A stretch of DNA of 36,126 bases from Faecalibacterium sp. UBA1771 (GCA_002315315.1 DCGT01000013.1:6337-42462); one strand, 5' to 3'; shown: positions 9,229 through 16,977, numbered from the stretch's first letter. Translations and numbers: made by a program. The notes: a model not told the origin generated them from the sequence alone.

Positions 9229-9336
9229 TATAACAAATTTACAAATATTTAAATATTATATGTGATATTTGCCGAGCGGATAACGGCAAAACAGTATTTC
9301 TCGACCAAAATCTTCATTTTTGTCGGCAATAACTTG

Positions 9337-9402
9337 AAAAAAACCGCACGGCATTTACTCTTCCTTCGGTAAATTTACCTTGAAATTTCACCTGCCGTGC
9401 GG
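9337..9402 (-). terminator. Terminator of the GH51/Cys-rich protein operon
   Basis: Arms 9344-9353 and 9393-9402 pair over 10 bp, and on the minus strand a run of seven T follows (9337-9343). The 39-base loop is long and itself contains two perfect palindromes, GGTAAATTTACC (9368-9379) and TGAAATTTCA (9381-9390). Confidence 0.6.
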
Positions 9403-9440
9403 CGTTCGCTATTCTGTTCGGTCGGCAATATTCCGCCCGT

Positions 9441-9707
9441 TTACCATGCCCTGCCTCTTGAAGCGGGCAAAGGACAATGCTGTAAGCGGTATGCGGCTCT
9501 CAGCTCGACATAGCAGCCGCATTTCATACAGCTTCCGCCCACAAGGTGATCGCAATCGGTGCAGACCGCAAGCCGCGCGGCATACTCCGCTTCGTCGGTG
9601 CGCTCGGCGGCGGGTATTTTGCCGATGTAATGCTTTATTTGCTCAAGTGTATCCCGTCTGCCGCTTTGCAGCAGCAAACATCGTCTGCAAAAGCGGTCGG
9701 TCAGCAT
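9441..9707 (-). CDS. Small Cys-rich protein resembling the DUF6171 family
   Basis: The 88 residues carry eight cysteines: C7, C10 (CRRC), C49, C52 (CTDC), C60, C63, C65 (CMKCGC) and C78 (HCP), a layout suited to two metal sites. The pattern CRRCLL, a helical middle, then C-x2-CD and CMKCGC-VELRAA, resembles short uncharacterised proteins of Clostridia grouped as DUF6171; the function is unknown. Its ATG (9705-9707) overlaps the stop of the upstream GH51 gene in the arrangement ATGCTGA, which implies translational coupling; its own SD is poor. Downstream lies the operon terminator. Whether it has anything to do with arabinose metabolism is not evident. Confidence 0.72.
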   Translation of the reverse strand: MLTDRFCRRCLLLQSGRRDTLEQIKHYIGKIPAAERTDEAEYAARLAVCTDCDHLVGGSCMKCGCYVELRAAYRLQHCPLPASRGRAW

Positions 9708-11179
9708 TTTACCGTAAATTTAACAATAGAACAAGCGGGCAGCTTGGCGGTAAAGCCGTCGGCACTTGCGGCAAAATCGTCAAATTCCGTCGTCTCTACG
9801 GGATGTCTTCCGTCAAAGTCATTGTATGCTCTCGGGTCAGCCGTGACAATTTCCGCTTTGATGTCGGTAACCGAGCGGTCGGCTATTTGTGCCTTGATTT
9901 CGGCGCTGTCGGTCATAGATGCATTGACGATTGTCGATGTTATCACGCCGTTTTCGTCCATTGAAGCGCTCTCGATAAGCTGCGGGAACGCTCCCTTATC
10001 GCTGTCCAGCATACCGCTTGTGATATAGCTGTCAATCGCGGTGTTGAGCTGATGCTGCTTGTACATCTTAAAGATATAGTATGTCGGGGTAAGTAGCATC
10101 TTCTCGCCGTCGGTGAGTATAACCGCCTGCAATACATTGATGAGCTGTGCGATATTCGCCATCTTGATGCGGTCGGCGTGCTTGTTGAATATGTTGAGCG
10201 TAAGACCGGCGACAACCGCGTCACGCATTGTGCTCTGCTGATAGAGGAAGCCCGGATTTGTACCCGGCTCGACGTCGTGCCAGGTGCCCCATTCGTCGAC
10301 AACAAGATCGACCTTTCCTTCGGGGTCATAGTGGTCCATCACGCGCAGATGACCGTCGATAACCTTATCTATGCCATAGGCGTGAGCGACCATGCGGTAA
10401 TATTCTCCGTCGGTGTAATCGAGGCACGGGCTCTTGTCCTGCCAGCCATTGGTGAGCGTGTAATAGTGAAGCGATAACGCGTCCATTCTGTCCCTGCTTA
10501 TCTTCATAAGCTGCTCTGTCCAATCGTAGTCGGCGGTATTTGGCCCGCAGGCTATGCGGTATATGTGATTGTCCTTGTTGTAATCTTTTATAAAGGAATT
10601 GTATCTGTCATATTCGTGAGCATAATAATCGGGAGTCATATTGCCGCCGCAGCCCCAATTTTCATTGCCGACCGCAAAATATTTCACCTTCCACGGCTCT
10701 TCCCTGCCGTTTTTGCGGCGAAGCTCCGCCATGGGCGACACACCGTCAAAGGTCATATATTCTATCCATTCGCTCATCTCGCGAACGGTGCCGCTGCCGA
10801 CATTACCGTTGATATATGCATCACAATCGAGCTGACGGCACAGCTCCATAAACTCGTGAGTGCCGAAGCTGTTGTCCTCTACCACTCCGCCCCAGTTGGT
10901 ATTGATAATCCTTTTGCGCTGTGACTTATCGCCGACACCGTCCATCCAGTGATATTCGTCGGCAAAACAGCCGCCCGGCCACCGCAGAACGGGGATGCCC
11001 ATATCGCGAAGCGCCTCAACGATATCACTGCGCATACCGTTGACATTGGGAATCGGCGAATCCTCTCCGACAAAAATGCCGTCATAGATGCATCTGCCGA
11101 GATGCTCGGAAAAATGTCCGTAGATGTCCTTGCTTATCGTTCCGATTTTTTTGTTCGGATTTATAAGATATTTTTCCAT
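9701..11179 (-). CDS. abfA: GH51 alpha-L-arabinofuranosidase, intracellular
   Basis: The 492-residue length is normal for the family. The enzyme releases terminal arabinofuranose from arabinan- or arabinoxylan-derived oligosaccharides by a retaining mechanism. Visible marks are the N-terminal GHFSEHLGR stretch, RWPGG at 66-70, the acid/base Glu173 in VGNENWG and the nucleophile Glu296 in VVDEWGTW. The C-terminal 100 or so residues fit the beta-sandwich domain. There is no signal peptide, so it should act on imported oligosaccharides; no sugar transporter is beside it. ATG 11179 has a good SD (GGAGGACAGA). The next gene overlaps its stop by a few bases. A candidate promoter is at 11248-11275. 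Confidence 0.95.
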   Translation of the reverse strand: MEKYLINPNKKIGTISKDIYGHFSEHLGRCIYDGIFVGEDSPIPNVNGMRSDIVEALRDMGIPVLRWPGGCFADEYHWMDGVGDKSQRKRIINTNWGGVVEDNSFGTHEFMELCRQLDCDAYINGNVGSGTVREMSEWIEYMTFDGVSPMAELRRKNGREEPWKVKYFAVGNENWGCGGNMTPDYYAHEYDRYNSFIKDYNKDNHIYRIACGPNTADYDWTEQLMKISRDRMDALSLHYYTLTNGWQDKSPCLDYTDGEYYRMVAHAYGIDKVIDGHLRVMDHYDPEGKVDLVVDEWGTWHDVEPGTNPGFLYQQSTMRDAVVAGLTLNIFNKHADRIKMANIAQLINVLQAVILTDGEKMLLTPTYYIFKMYKQHQLNTAIDSYITSGMLDSDKGAFPQLIESASMDENGVITSTIVNASMTDSAEIKAQIADRSVTDIKAEIVTADPRAYNDFDGRHPVETTEFDDFAASADGFTAKLPACSIVKFTVKC

Positions 11180-11247
11180 TCTGTCCTCCGTAAAAGAGAT
11201 TTTAATTTATACGAAATACACAGATATCCGCTGTGCTTGTCTGATAT

Positions 11248-11275
11248 TTTATATCATATCACAGTGTAATGGCAA
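11248..11275 (-). promoter_or_regulatory. Promoter of the GH51 gene
   Basis: TTGCCA (11270-11275) and TATAAA (11248-11253) are 16 bases apart on the minus strand, with an extended TGA before the -10. Positions 11251-11264 repeat exactly the 14 bases found at 1447-1460 in the other promoter with this layout. Confidence 0.5.
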
Positions 11276-11350
11276 GTGGTTTTTTCACAATACCGGTTTA
11301 AAAATATTAACAGATACCATTGTCTGCGGTCAGATACTTTGACTTCAATA

Positions 11351-11396
11351 AAAAATGTCATTCCGAGAAAGGCAGAGCCAAACAGGGAATGACATT
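11351..11396 (-). terminator. Terminator of the metY-metA unit; TGTCATTCC-type hairpin
   Basis: Arms 11354-11364 and 11386-11396 (AATGTCATTCC and its complement) pair perfectly over 11 bp with a 21-base loop. On the minus strand a short T-run follows the hairpin, about 40 bases after the metA stop. The same outer stem occurs at 34319-34361. Confidence 0.6.
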
Positions 11397-11434
11397 GAAA
11401 TAAAAAATATGTAAAAAGGTAATGCGGAAGCAAA

Positions 11435-12361
11435 TCACTTGATATTCTCGATATCGTTGATTACATAGGGTGTTGTCTGGTAGACAAAATAGTTCAGCCA
11501 GTTGGCATACAGCAGATTTGCGTGGGAGCGCCATGTCACGAGCGGTGACTTTGTGTCATCGTCATTCGGAAAATAGTTTTTCGGTATCTCTATCGGCAAG
11601 CCGGCGTTTTTGTCGCGCAGATATTCCTTTTGGAGCGTATCGGCATCATATTCCGAATGACCGGTCAGAAAAATCTGTCTGCCGTGCTTGGTCATGGCGG
11701 CATACACGCCTGCCTCATCGCTCGAAGCCAAAATACGCAGACCGTCCACCTTTTCCAAGTCCTCTCTCAGAACGGTGGTGTGCCGCGAATGGGGTATCAT
11801 AAACACATCATCGAAGCCGCGAAGCAAAATCGAATTTCTGTATTCGACGCGATGTGGGAACACTCCGAACAGCTTTTTGTCCAAATCATGCTTCTGTACA
11901 CCGAAAAAGTGATACAGCGCCGCCTGTGCGCCCCAGCAGATGAACAGTGTGCTGAAAACGTGAGAGGTCGACCAGTCCATAATCTTGCAAAGCTCGTCCC
12001 AATAATCGACCTGTTCAAACGGCATCTGCTCGACCGGCGCGCCCGTTATGATAAGACCGTCGAATTTTCTGTCCTTTATTTCGTCAAAGGTTTTATAAAA
12101 AGACAGCAAATGCTCCTGCGACGTATTTTTGGACTCGTGCGATTTGGTGTGAACAAGCTCCAGCTCCACCTGCAATGGTGTATTGCCGAGCAGACGGGCA
12201 AGCTGCGTTTCGGTGGCAATTTTGGTCGGCATAAGGTTGAGAAGCGCAATGCTGAGCGGTCTTATATCCTGACTCAGTGCCCGAGTCTCGGTCATAACAA
12301 ATATATTCTCGTTCAACAGCGTCTCGGTAGCAGGCAATGCATTTGGTATCTTAATAGGCAT
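11435..12361 (-). CDS. metA: Homoserine O-acetyltransferase (MetA family)
   Basis: The 308 residues are the full family length. It acylates homoserine at the start of methionine synthesis. The acyl-enzyme Cys142 lies in FICWGAQA, and the catalytic His235 and Glu237 in LTGHSEYD. Position 111 is Glu (ITGAPVE): in the MetA family Gly here goes with succinyl-CoA and Glu with acetyl-CoA, so an acetyl donor is predicted. This agrees with the neighbour metY, whose product uses O-acetylhomoserine. The stop of metY is 55 bases upstream of ATG 12361, and an SD (AGAGGTGA) precedes the start, so the two genes probably share a transcript. Family assignment is firm; acyl specificity is inferred from one residue and context. 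Confidence 0.95.
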   Translation of the reverse strand: MPIKIPNALPATETLLNENIFVMTETRALSQDIRPLSIALLNLMPTKIATETQLARLLGNTPLQVELELVHTKSHESKNTSQEHLLSFYKTFDEIKDRKFDGLIITGAPVEQMPFEQVDYWDELCKIMDWSTSHVFSTLFICWGAQAALYHFFGVQKHDLDKKLFGVFPHRVEYRNSILLRGFDDVFMIPHSRHTTVLREDLEKVDGLRILASSDEAGVYAAMTKHGRQIFLTGHSEYDADTLQKEYLRDKNAGLPIEIPKNYFPNDDDTKSPLVTWRSHANLLYANWLNYFVYQTTPYVINDIENIK

Positions 12362-12416
12362 GAAAAATCACCTCTTAAAATCTCGAATTCAGCTTTCGGC
12401 TTGAGATTTTGAAGCA

Positions 12417-13703
12417 TTAAAGAGCGGAAAGAGCGTTATCTATATCTGCGATAATATCCTTTGCGTCCTCAAGTCCCACCGACAGGCGGACAAGGTCGGA
12501 GGATACTCCGGCAGCTGCCAGCTCCTCATCGTTCATCTGACGGTGAGTGGTGCTGGCGGGGTGCAGACAGCAGGAATGAGCATCGGCAACGTGGGTTTCA
12601 ATGGCGGCAATGGTCAGCATTTGCATAAATTTCTCGGCGGCGGCGCGTCCTCCCTTTACTCCGAAGCTCACTACTCCGCAGCTTCCGTCGGGCAGATATC
12701 TGCGGGCAAGCTCGTAATCCTCATCGCCCTCGAGACCGCTGTATTTGACCCATGCGATTTTGTCGCTGCTCTTTAAATATTTTGCAACGGCAAGAGCGTT
12801 CTCGCTGTGGCGCTGCATACGAACGTGCAGACTCTCAAGCCCGAGATTGAGCATAAATGCGTTAATAGGCGCCTGAACCGAGCCGAGGTCGCGCATAAGC
12901 TGAACCGTCGCCTTGGTAATATACGCACCGGCAAGACCGAAGCGCTCGGTATAGGTCACACCGTGATAGCTTTCGTCCGGCTCGCACAGACAAGCGAACT
13001 TCTCGGGGTATTTCGTCCAGTCAAAATTACCGCTGTCAACAATTGCTCCGCCGAGCGTAGCGCCGTGACCGTCCATATATTTGGTGGTGGAATGTGTCAC
13101 GATGTCGGCTCCGAATTCGATTGGGTGGCAGAGAATGGGAGTGGCAAAGGTGTTATCCACAATTAGCGGCACACCGTGAGCATGAGCGGCGTCGGCAAAC
13201 TTAGCTATATCGAGAACGCGCAGAGCGGGATTGGCAATCGTTTCACCGAACACGCATTTTGTGTTATCGCGAAAAGCGTCGTTCAGCTCCTGATCGGTGC
13301 AGTCGGGTGCGACAAAGGTCGCCTCTACTCCCATACGCTTCATGGTAACGGCGAGCAGGTTGTAGGTACCTCCGTATATAGCGGAGGAAGCGACAACGTG
13401 GTCACCGCAGCCGACTATGTTGAAAAGAGCAAAGAAGTTGGCACTCTGTCCCGAACCGGTCAGCATAGCCGCCGTACCACCCTCAAGCTCGGCTATCTTG
13501 GCGGCAACCGTGTCGCAGGTCGGATTCTGCAAACGGGAATAAAAATATCCGCTCGCCTCAAGGTCGAACAGCTTGCCCATATCGTCGCCTGTATCATACT
13601 TAAATGTAGTGCTTTGAATAATGGGAATTTGGCGCGGCTCGCCGTTGCCCGGCTTGTATCCCGCCTGAACGCACTTTGTTCCGATAGACAGATTGTTGTT
13701 CAT
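12417..13703 (-). CDS. metY: O-acetylhomoserine sulfhydrylase (PLP enzyme)
   Basis: This 428-residue Cys/Met-metabolism PLP enzyme converts O-acetylhomoserine and sulfide to homocysteine. The PLP-binding Lys208 is in THSTTKYMDGHG and the pyridine-contacting Asp183 in IVDNTFATP; SGYFYSRLQNPT near 51-62 supplies the Tyr/Arg phosphate contacts. The length of about 430 and the ALNAF-like C-terminal layout (INAFMLNLGLESLHVRMQRH) are characteristic of MetY rather than the shorter cystathionine synthases/lyases. ATG 13703 is preceded by AAGGAG. It heads the metY-metA pair. No SAM riboswitch or T-box is visible in its leader, so control is more likely at the promoter. Confidence 0.95.
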   Translation of the reverse strand: MNNNLSIGTKCVQAGYKPGNGEPRQIPIIQSTTFKYDTGDDMGKLFDLEASGYFYSRLQNPTCDTVAAKIAELEGGTAAMLTGSGQSANFFALFNIVGCGDHVVASSAIYGGTYNLLAVTMKRMGVEATFVAPDCTDQELNDAFRDNTKCVFGETIANPALRVLDIAKFADAAHAHGVPLIVDNTFATPILCHPIEFGADIVTHSTTKYMDGHGATLGGAIVDSGNFDWTKYPEKFACLCEPDESYHGVTYTERFGLAGAYITKATVQLMRDLGSVQAPINAFMLNLGLESLHVRMQRHSENALAVAKYLKSSDKIAWVKYSGLEGDEDYELARRYLPDGSCGVVSFGVKGGRAAAEKFMQMLTIAAIETHVADAHSCCLHPASTTHRQMNDEELAAAGVSSDLVRLSVGLEDAKDIIADIDNALSAL

Positions 13704-13730
13704 TATATTACTCCTTGTATATTATTGTAT

Positions 13731-13806
13731 GTTATAAACGATTTGTATCTGATTTTGTCAAAAAATGCGCCGTTAATGTATTTTCCGATTTTGAATTATT
13801 ATACCA
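13731..13806 (-). promoter_or_regulatory. Promoter region of metY-metA
   Basis: The best -10 is TATAAT at 13798-13803 with an extended TGG (13804-13806), giving a leader of about 90 bases. A second possibility is a perfect TTGACA (13756-13761, minus strand) with a weak TTTATA 17 bases on or TATAAC 19 bases on. No conserved riboswitch fold is recognisable in the leader. Confidence 0.45.
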
Positions 13807-13945
13807 TTTATCAAGATAAAATAAAAGAAGAAATATTATTTTTATTCAGATAACGTGCTTTTTATCGTCCGACGGATAAAAACGCTGTAACGGGAAAAGA
13901 TAGTAAAAGCGAAACCCACCGAACGGCGAAAGGAGGAACAGTGTC

Positions 13946-14083
13946 ATGACAGCCAAGACAGGTCAGGAGCCCGGAAAGGGAACTTATAAATGCACCAACT
14001 GCGGCACCGAGGTCAATCTCGGCAACGGCGACACCATGCCGCCCTGCCCCAAGTGCTCCAATACCACCTTTGATAAGTGCTGA
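13946..14083 (+). CDS. 45-residue zinc-ribbon protein
   Basis: This short gene reads MTAKTG... and ends in ...FDKC. Four cysteines form two knuckles, C16-x2-C19 (KCTNCG) and C34-x2-C37 (PPCPKCS), with a fifth at C45, the last residue. GTYKC-NCG followed by GD-MPPCPKC is the zinc-ribbon/rubredoxin-like pattern seen in many small bacterial proteins of unknown role. AGGAGG at 13931-13936 lies 9 bases before ATG 13946, which supports real translation. A GNRA-capped hairpin (CGCCC-GCAA-GGGCG, 14089-14102) follows the stop directly. The neighbours give no hint of its task; metal storage or protein contact is possible. Confidence 0.8.
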   Translation: MTAKTGQEPGKGTYKCTNCGTEVNLGNGDTMPPCPKCSNTTFDKC

Positions 14084-14117
14084 TTCCACGCCCGCAAGGG
14101 CGGTACATAATATACAC

Positions 14118-14185
14118 AAAAAACGGAAAAGCACGGCGAATGTAACTCCCGAGGTATGTTATCGAGAGAAGAACATTGCCGTGCT
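14118..14185 (-). terminator. Terminator of the ABC importer operon
   Basis: Arms 14130-14137 with 14178-14185 (8 bp), extended after a one-base bulge by 14139-14143 with 14173-14177, give a 13-bp stem. On the minus strand the T-rich stretch complementary to 14118-14130 follows. It lies about 100 bases past the ATPase gene. Confidence 0.55.
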
Positions 14186-14206
14186 ATGTTATATAATCGT
14201 TTACCT

Positions 14207-14245
14207 CATAAAGCGATTTGCTCCGGTCGGTCATATCGCTTTATG
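14207..14245. repeat. 11-bp inverted repeat downstream of the ABC ATPase gene
   Basis: CATAAAGCGAT (14207-14217) and its exact complement (14235-14245) flank a 17-base loop. Neither side has a T-run, so it is not a classical terminator. It may stabilise the 3' end of the importer mRNA or be a binding site. Confidence 0.5.
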
Positions 14246-14284
14246 CATTAATTGAGATGCGTAAGAACAAAACCGTTCCGACAT

Positions 14285-15091
14285 TTACGCCTGCTCGAAA
14301 TATCTTTGCAGAAACTGCTTTGTGCGCTCCATCTGCGGGTTGCCGAAAACCTGCTCTGGCGTACCGGTTTCGGCGATTATTCCGCCGTCCATAAAGTACA
14401 CCGTGTCGGAGATTTCGCGGGCAAACTGCATTTCGTGCGTTACGATAACCATCGTTCTGCCGTTGTCGCGAAGCTCGCTTATTACCCGCAGCACCTCACC
14501 GGTCAGCTCAGGGTCGAGCGCGCTCGTCGGCTCGTCGAAGCACAGTATGGCGGGGTCGAGTGCGAGCGCACGGGCAATGGCAACACGTTGCTGCTGACCG
14601 CCCGAAAGCTGACACGGATAAAACCCCTTGCGATCGAGCAGACCTATCTGACCGAGCAGACCGAGCGCCTTGTCCTCTATCGCCTTCATAACCGTTCTGC
14701 GGTCGCTTTCGCCATTGTAGCTTCCGTGCTTTTTCAGCTCTCCCGCCGCCAACAGCTCCTCGGCGAGCGTGATGTTTTTCAGCACGGTGTATTGCGGGAA
14801 TAGGTTGAACTGCTGAAAAACCAGTCCGAAATTGAGTCCCGCTCTGCGTATTTCGTCTTCTCGCAGATTTTTGTTTACGGAACAGTCGAGCAGTACATTT
14901 CCGTCCACGATTATTCTGCCGTCATCGGGCGTTTCGAGAAAGTTCAGACAGCGCAAAAGTGTTGTTTTGCCGCTTCCGCTCGACCCGATAATCGACAGAA
15001 CCTGACCCTTTTCCATACTGAGGGAAATATTTTCGAGTACCTTGGTCTTTCCGAAGCTTTTGGAAAGATTTTCAACCTGTAATACCGACAT
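14285..15091 (-). CDS. Polar amino-acid-type ABC transporter, ATP-binding protein
   Basis: This 268-residue cytoplasmic ATPase drives uptake through the adjacent permease. Visible motifs are Walker A GSSGSGKT (36-43), the Q-loop in VFQQF (about 91-95), signature LSGGQ (162-166), Walker B ILCFDEP (182-188) and the switch His219 in VTHEM. The sequence belongs to the GlnQ/HisP type. About 20 extra residues between the Q-loop and the signature (around 112-135, KKHGSYNGESDRR) make it slightly longer than the usual 240-255. ATG 15091 has a strong SD (AGGAGGGAATT) and lies 12 bases after the permease stop. It is the last gene of the operon. Confidence 0.95.
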   Translation of the reverse strand: MSVLQVENLSKSFGKTKVLENISLSMEKGQVLSIIGSSGSGKTTLLRCLNFLETPDDGRIIVDGNVLLDCSVNKNLREDEIRRAGLNFGLVFQQFNLFPQYTVLKNITLAEELLAAGELKKHGSYNGESDRRTVMKAIEDKALGLLGQIGLLDRKGFYPCQLSGGQQQRVAIARALALDPAILCFDEPTSALDPELTGEVLRVISELRDNGRTMVIVTHEMQFAREISDTVYFMDGGIIAETGTPEQVFGNPQMERTKQFLQRYFEQA

Positions 15092-15103
15092 AATTCCCTC
15101 CTG

Positions 15104-15793
15104 TTATTGGAAATAGGACAGCTTCTTTTCGAGCTTGTCCAGCAAAACGGTCAGCAGTCCGCTGAAAATAAGATAGAATGCACCGGTGTAGAACAGCGGC
15201 CACGCAAGACCGTCCGACTTGATAAACGCCTGACCCGCCCAAATAATCTCGTAAATAGCGATTATTCTCGCAAGTGAGGTATCCTTGACGAGCGCTATGA
15301 TTTCGTTGCTCATCGGCGGCACAATGCGCTTTATTACCTGAAGAAGCACGATCTTAAAAAATATTTGACTGCGCGACATACTCAAAACCTGCCCCGCCTC
15401 ATACTGACCTCTCGGTACACTCTCGATACCGCCGCGGTATATTTCGGAAAAATAGCAGGCATAATTGATAATAAACGCAATCAGCACGGCGGTAAAGCGT
15501 CCCATGACGTGCGCACCGGAAAGCCACTGCATTATCGCTCCGCCGCCCTGCCGTTCAGCCCACTTGCCGAGCAATCCCGGACCGTAGTAGACGACGATAA
15601 GCTGTAGCATCAGCGGTGTTCCTCTGATAATCCAGACGAACAAACGGCTGAGCAGCGACAGAGGCTTAAACTTACTCATACTGCAAAGACAGATAATAAG
15701 TCCGAGCGGGAGAGCACCGAGCAGAGTGAGCGCAAACAGCTCAACAGTCACGCCGAAGCCCTCGAGCAGACTTTTGGTTACGGTTAAAAACAT
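15104..15793 (-). CDS. Polar amino-acid-type ABC transporter, permease
   Basis: The 229-residue inner-membrane protein has about five hydrophobic segments. RGTP (57-60) is the usual mark of HisM/GlnP-type permeases, and the EAA loop that contacts the ATPase reads EIYRGGIESVPRGQYEAG at 117-134. A Gly/Gln-rich loop at 76-95 (WAERQGGG) separates the second and third helices. Only one permease is encoded, so the channel is probably a homodimer. ATG 15793 is preceded by GGAGTAACCG. A strong hairpin (15914-15941) lies between the binding-protein gene and this one and could lower its expression relative to the binding protein. Confidence 0.93.
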   Translation of the reverse strand: MFLTVTKSLLEGFGVTVELFALTLLGALPLGLIICLCSMSKFKPLSLLSRLFVWIIRGTPLMLQLIVVYYGPGLLGKWAERQGGGAIMQWLSGAHVMGRFTAVLIAFIINYACYFSEIYRGGIESVPRGQYEAGQVLSMSRSQIFFKIVLLQVIKRIVPPMSNEIIALVKDTSLARIIAIYEIIWAGQAFIKSDGLAWPLFYTGAFYLIFSGLLTVLLDKLEKKLSYFQ

Positions 15794-15913
15794 CGGTTAC
15801 TCCAATTCTATGTAATCGGTATAGCAGTCGAATTTTATACCTTATAATTAATTATATGTCGACATCATCCGACAATAATTGTATAAAGATACAGTCCTGT
15901 ATTAACCTGCAAA

Positions 15914-15941
15914 GGCAGACGGAGAAAAATCTCCGTCTGCC
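15914..15941 (-). terminator. Intra-operon hairpin between binding protein and permease
   Basis: A perfect 12-bp stem (15914-15925 with 15930-15941) closes a 4-base loop. On the minus strand only three T follow, so it probably acts as a partial terminator or as a 3'-end stabiliser for the binding-protein message, giving more binding protein than permease. Confidence 0.6.
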
Positions 15942-15969
15942 GAAAATAACTATTCTGTTGCTTTTGCAA

Positions 15970-16797
15970 TCAGTCGGCGAGCGTGAGCTCATACTTGTCG
16001 GCAAGCTCCTGCAGAGAGCCGTCTGCCTTCATTTCAGCCATAATTTCGTTGACCTTGGCGGTTACGTCGGAATCAATACGGAAGGCAATTCCGTATTCCT
16101 CAACGCTCAGTGCAAGCTCATATCCGAGATTTGCATAGCTTGTGCCCTCACCGGTCATGGCGTTTGCCATTGTAATGTCGATTATGCAGGCGTCGGCAGA
16201 GCCGGAAGCGACCTCCATAAGAGCGGCGGACTGTGTATCGAGAGGAACGTAATCTACGCCCAGCTCATCGGCGCAATCCATACCGGCAGAGCCGTTCTCA
16301 ACCGCAAAGGAGAGGTCGGCGAGAGAGTCGATATCGGCATAGTCGGCAAGAGCGTCCTTGCTCATTACCACGACCTGCGCGTTTACAACATAGGGGTCGG
16401 AAACGGATGAGTTCAGCTTGGCTTCGTCGGTAATGGTCATACCGTTCCAAATGCAGTCGATAGCGCCGGACTCTAACTCAAAGAACTTGTTGTCCCACTC
16501 TATTTCGATAAACTCGGCTTCTACACCCAGCTCAGCGGCGACAAGGCGGGCAAACTCGGCGTCAAAGCCCGTCCACTCATTATCCTCATCTCTGTAATCC
16601 ATCGGGGCATAGTCGGTGATACCGACAACGAGCGTTCCCTTCTCGACAATGGTGTCGAGGTCGCTGACGACTTCTTCGACAATCTCAGGCTCGGCGGCGG
16701 GTTCGGCAGCAGGCTCTGCCTTTTTGCCGCAGGCGGCGAAGGAAAGAACCATACACAGTGTCAGTAGTATAGCTACTGATTTCATAAGCTTTTTCAT
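15970..16797 (-). CDS. ABC transporter substrate-binding lipoprotein, SBP family 3
   Basis: The 275 residues start with a lipoprotein signal and Cys23 (SFAACGKK), followed by an Ala/Glu/Pro linker to about residue 45 and a two-lobed family-3 solute-binding domain. Ligand-site features include ITDYAPMDY (60-68), TGFD (76-79) and IWNGMTIT (116-123). The Arg that normally follows as T-x-x-R and holds the amino-acid carboxylate is replaced by Ala126 (TDEAKL), so the ligand may not be an ordinary alpha-amino acid. Asp in ACIIDI near the second lobe is kept. The SD is GAGGATT before ATG 16797. It is the first gene of the operon. Confidence 0.92.
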   Translation of the reverse strand: MKKLMKSVAILLTLCMVLSFAACGKKAEPAAEPAAEPEIVEEVVSDLDTIVEKGTLVVGITDYAPMDYRDEDNEWTGFDAEFARLVAAELGVEAEFIEIEWDNKFFELESGAIDCIWNGMTITDEAKLNSSVSDPYVVNAQVVVMSKDALADYADIDSLADLSFAVENGSAGMDCADELGVDYVPLDTQSAALMEVASGSADACIIDITMANAMTGEGTSYANLGYELALSVEEYGIAFRIDSDVTAKVNEIMAEMKADGSLQELADKYELTLAD

Positions 16798-16910
16798 AAG
16801 TAATCCTCTTTCGTATTTTGAAATAAATTTCCGAATTCTCGAAGCAATGCGTCATATCCGAAAAACATCAATGCTTCGGATCATCATATTTATCGCTTTG
16901 CTATATTAAC

Positions 16911-16939
16911 AGTTTATCACGGTAATACGATAAAATCAA
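16911..16939 (-). promoter_or_regulatory. Promoter of the ABC importer operon
   Basis: TTGATT (16934-16939) and TAAACT (16911-16916) are 17 bases apart on the minus strand, with an extended TGA before the -10. The leader of about 105 bases contains two mutually exclusive small hairpins: 16840-16846 with 16872-16878, and 16857-16862 with 16875-16880. Confidence 0.5.
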
Positions 16940-16977
16940 TAGAAAAATCGAAAATAATTTCAAAATACATAAAAATT

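Noticed and set aside
13704..13945. Possible SAM riboswitch or T-box before metY
   Set aside because: No S-box core, no T-box sequence and no large paired structure can be seen in the leader.
14089..14102. GNRA-loop hairpin after the zinc-ribbon gene as terminator
   Set aside because: The stem is only 5 bp and no T-run follows.
13862..14134. 90-residue minus-strand frame over the zinc-ribbon gene
   Set aside because: The plus-strand 45-residue frame has a perfect SD and two Cys-x2-Cys knuckles; the antisense frame has neither.
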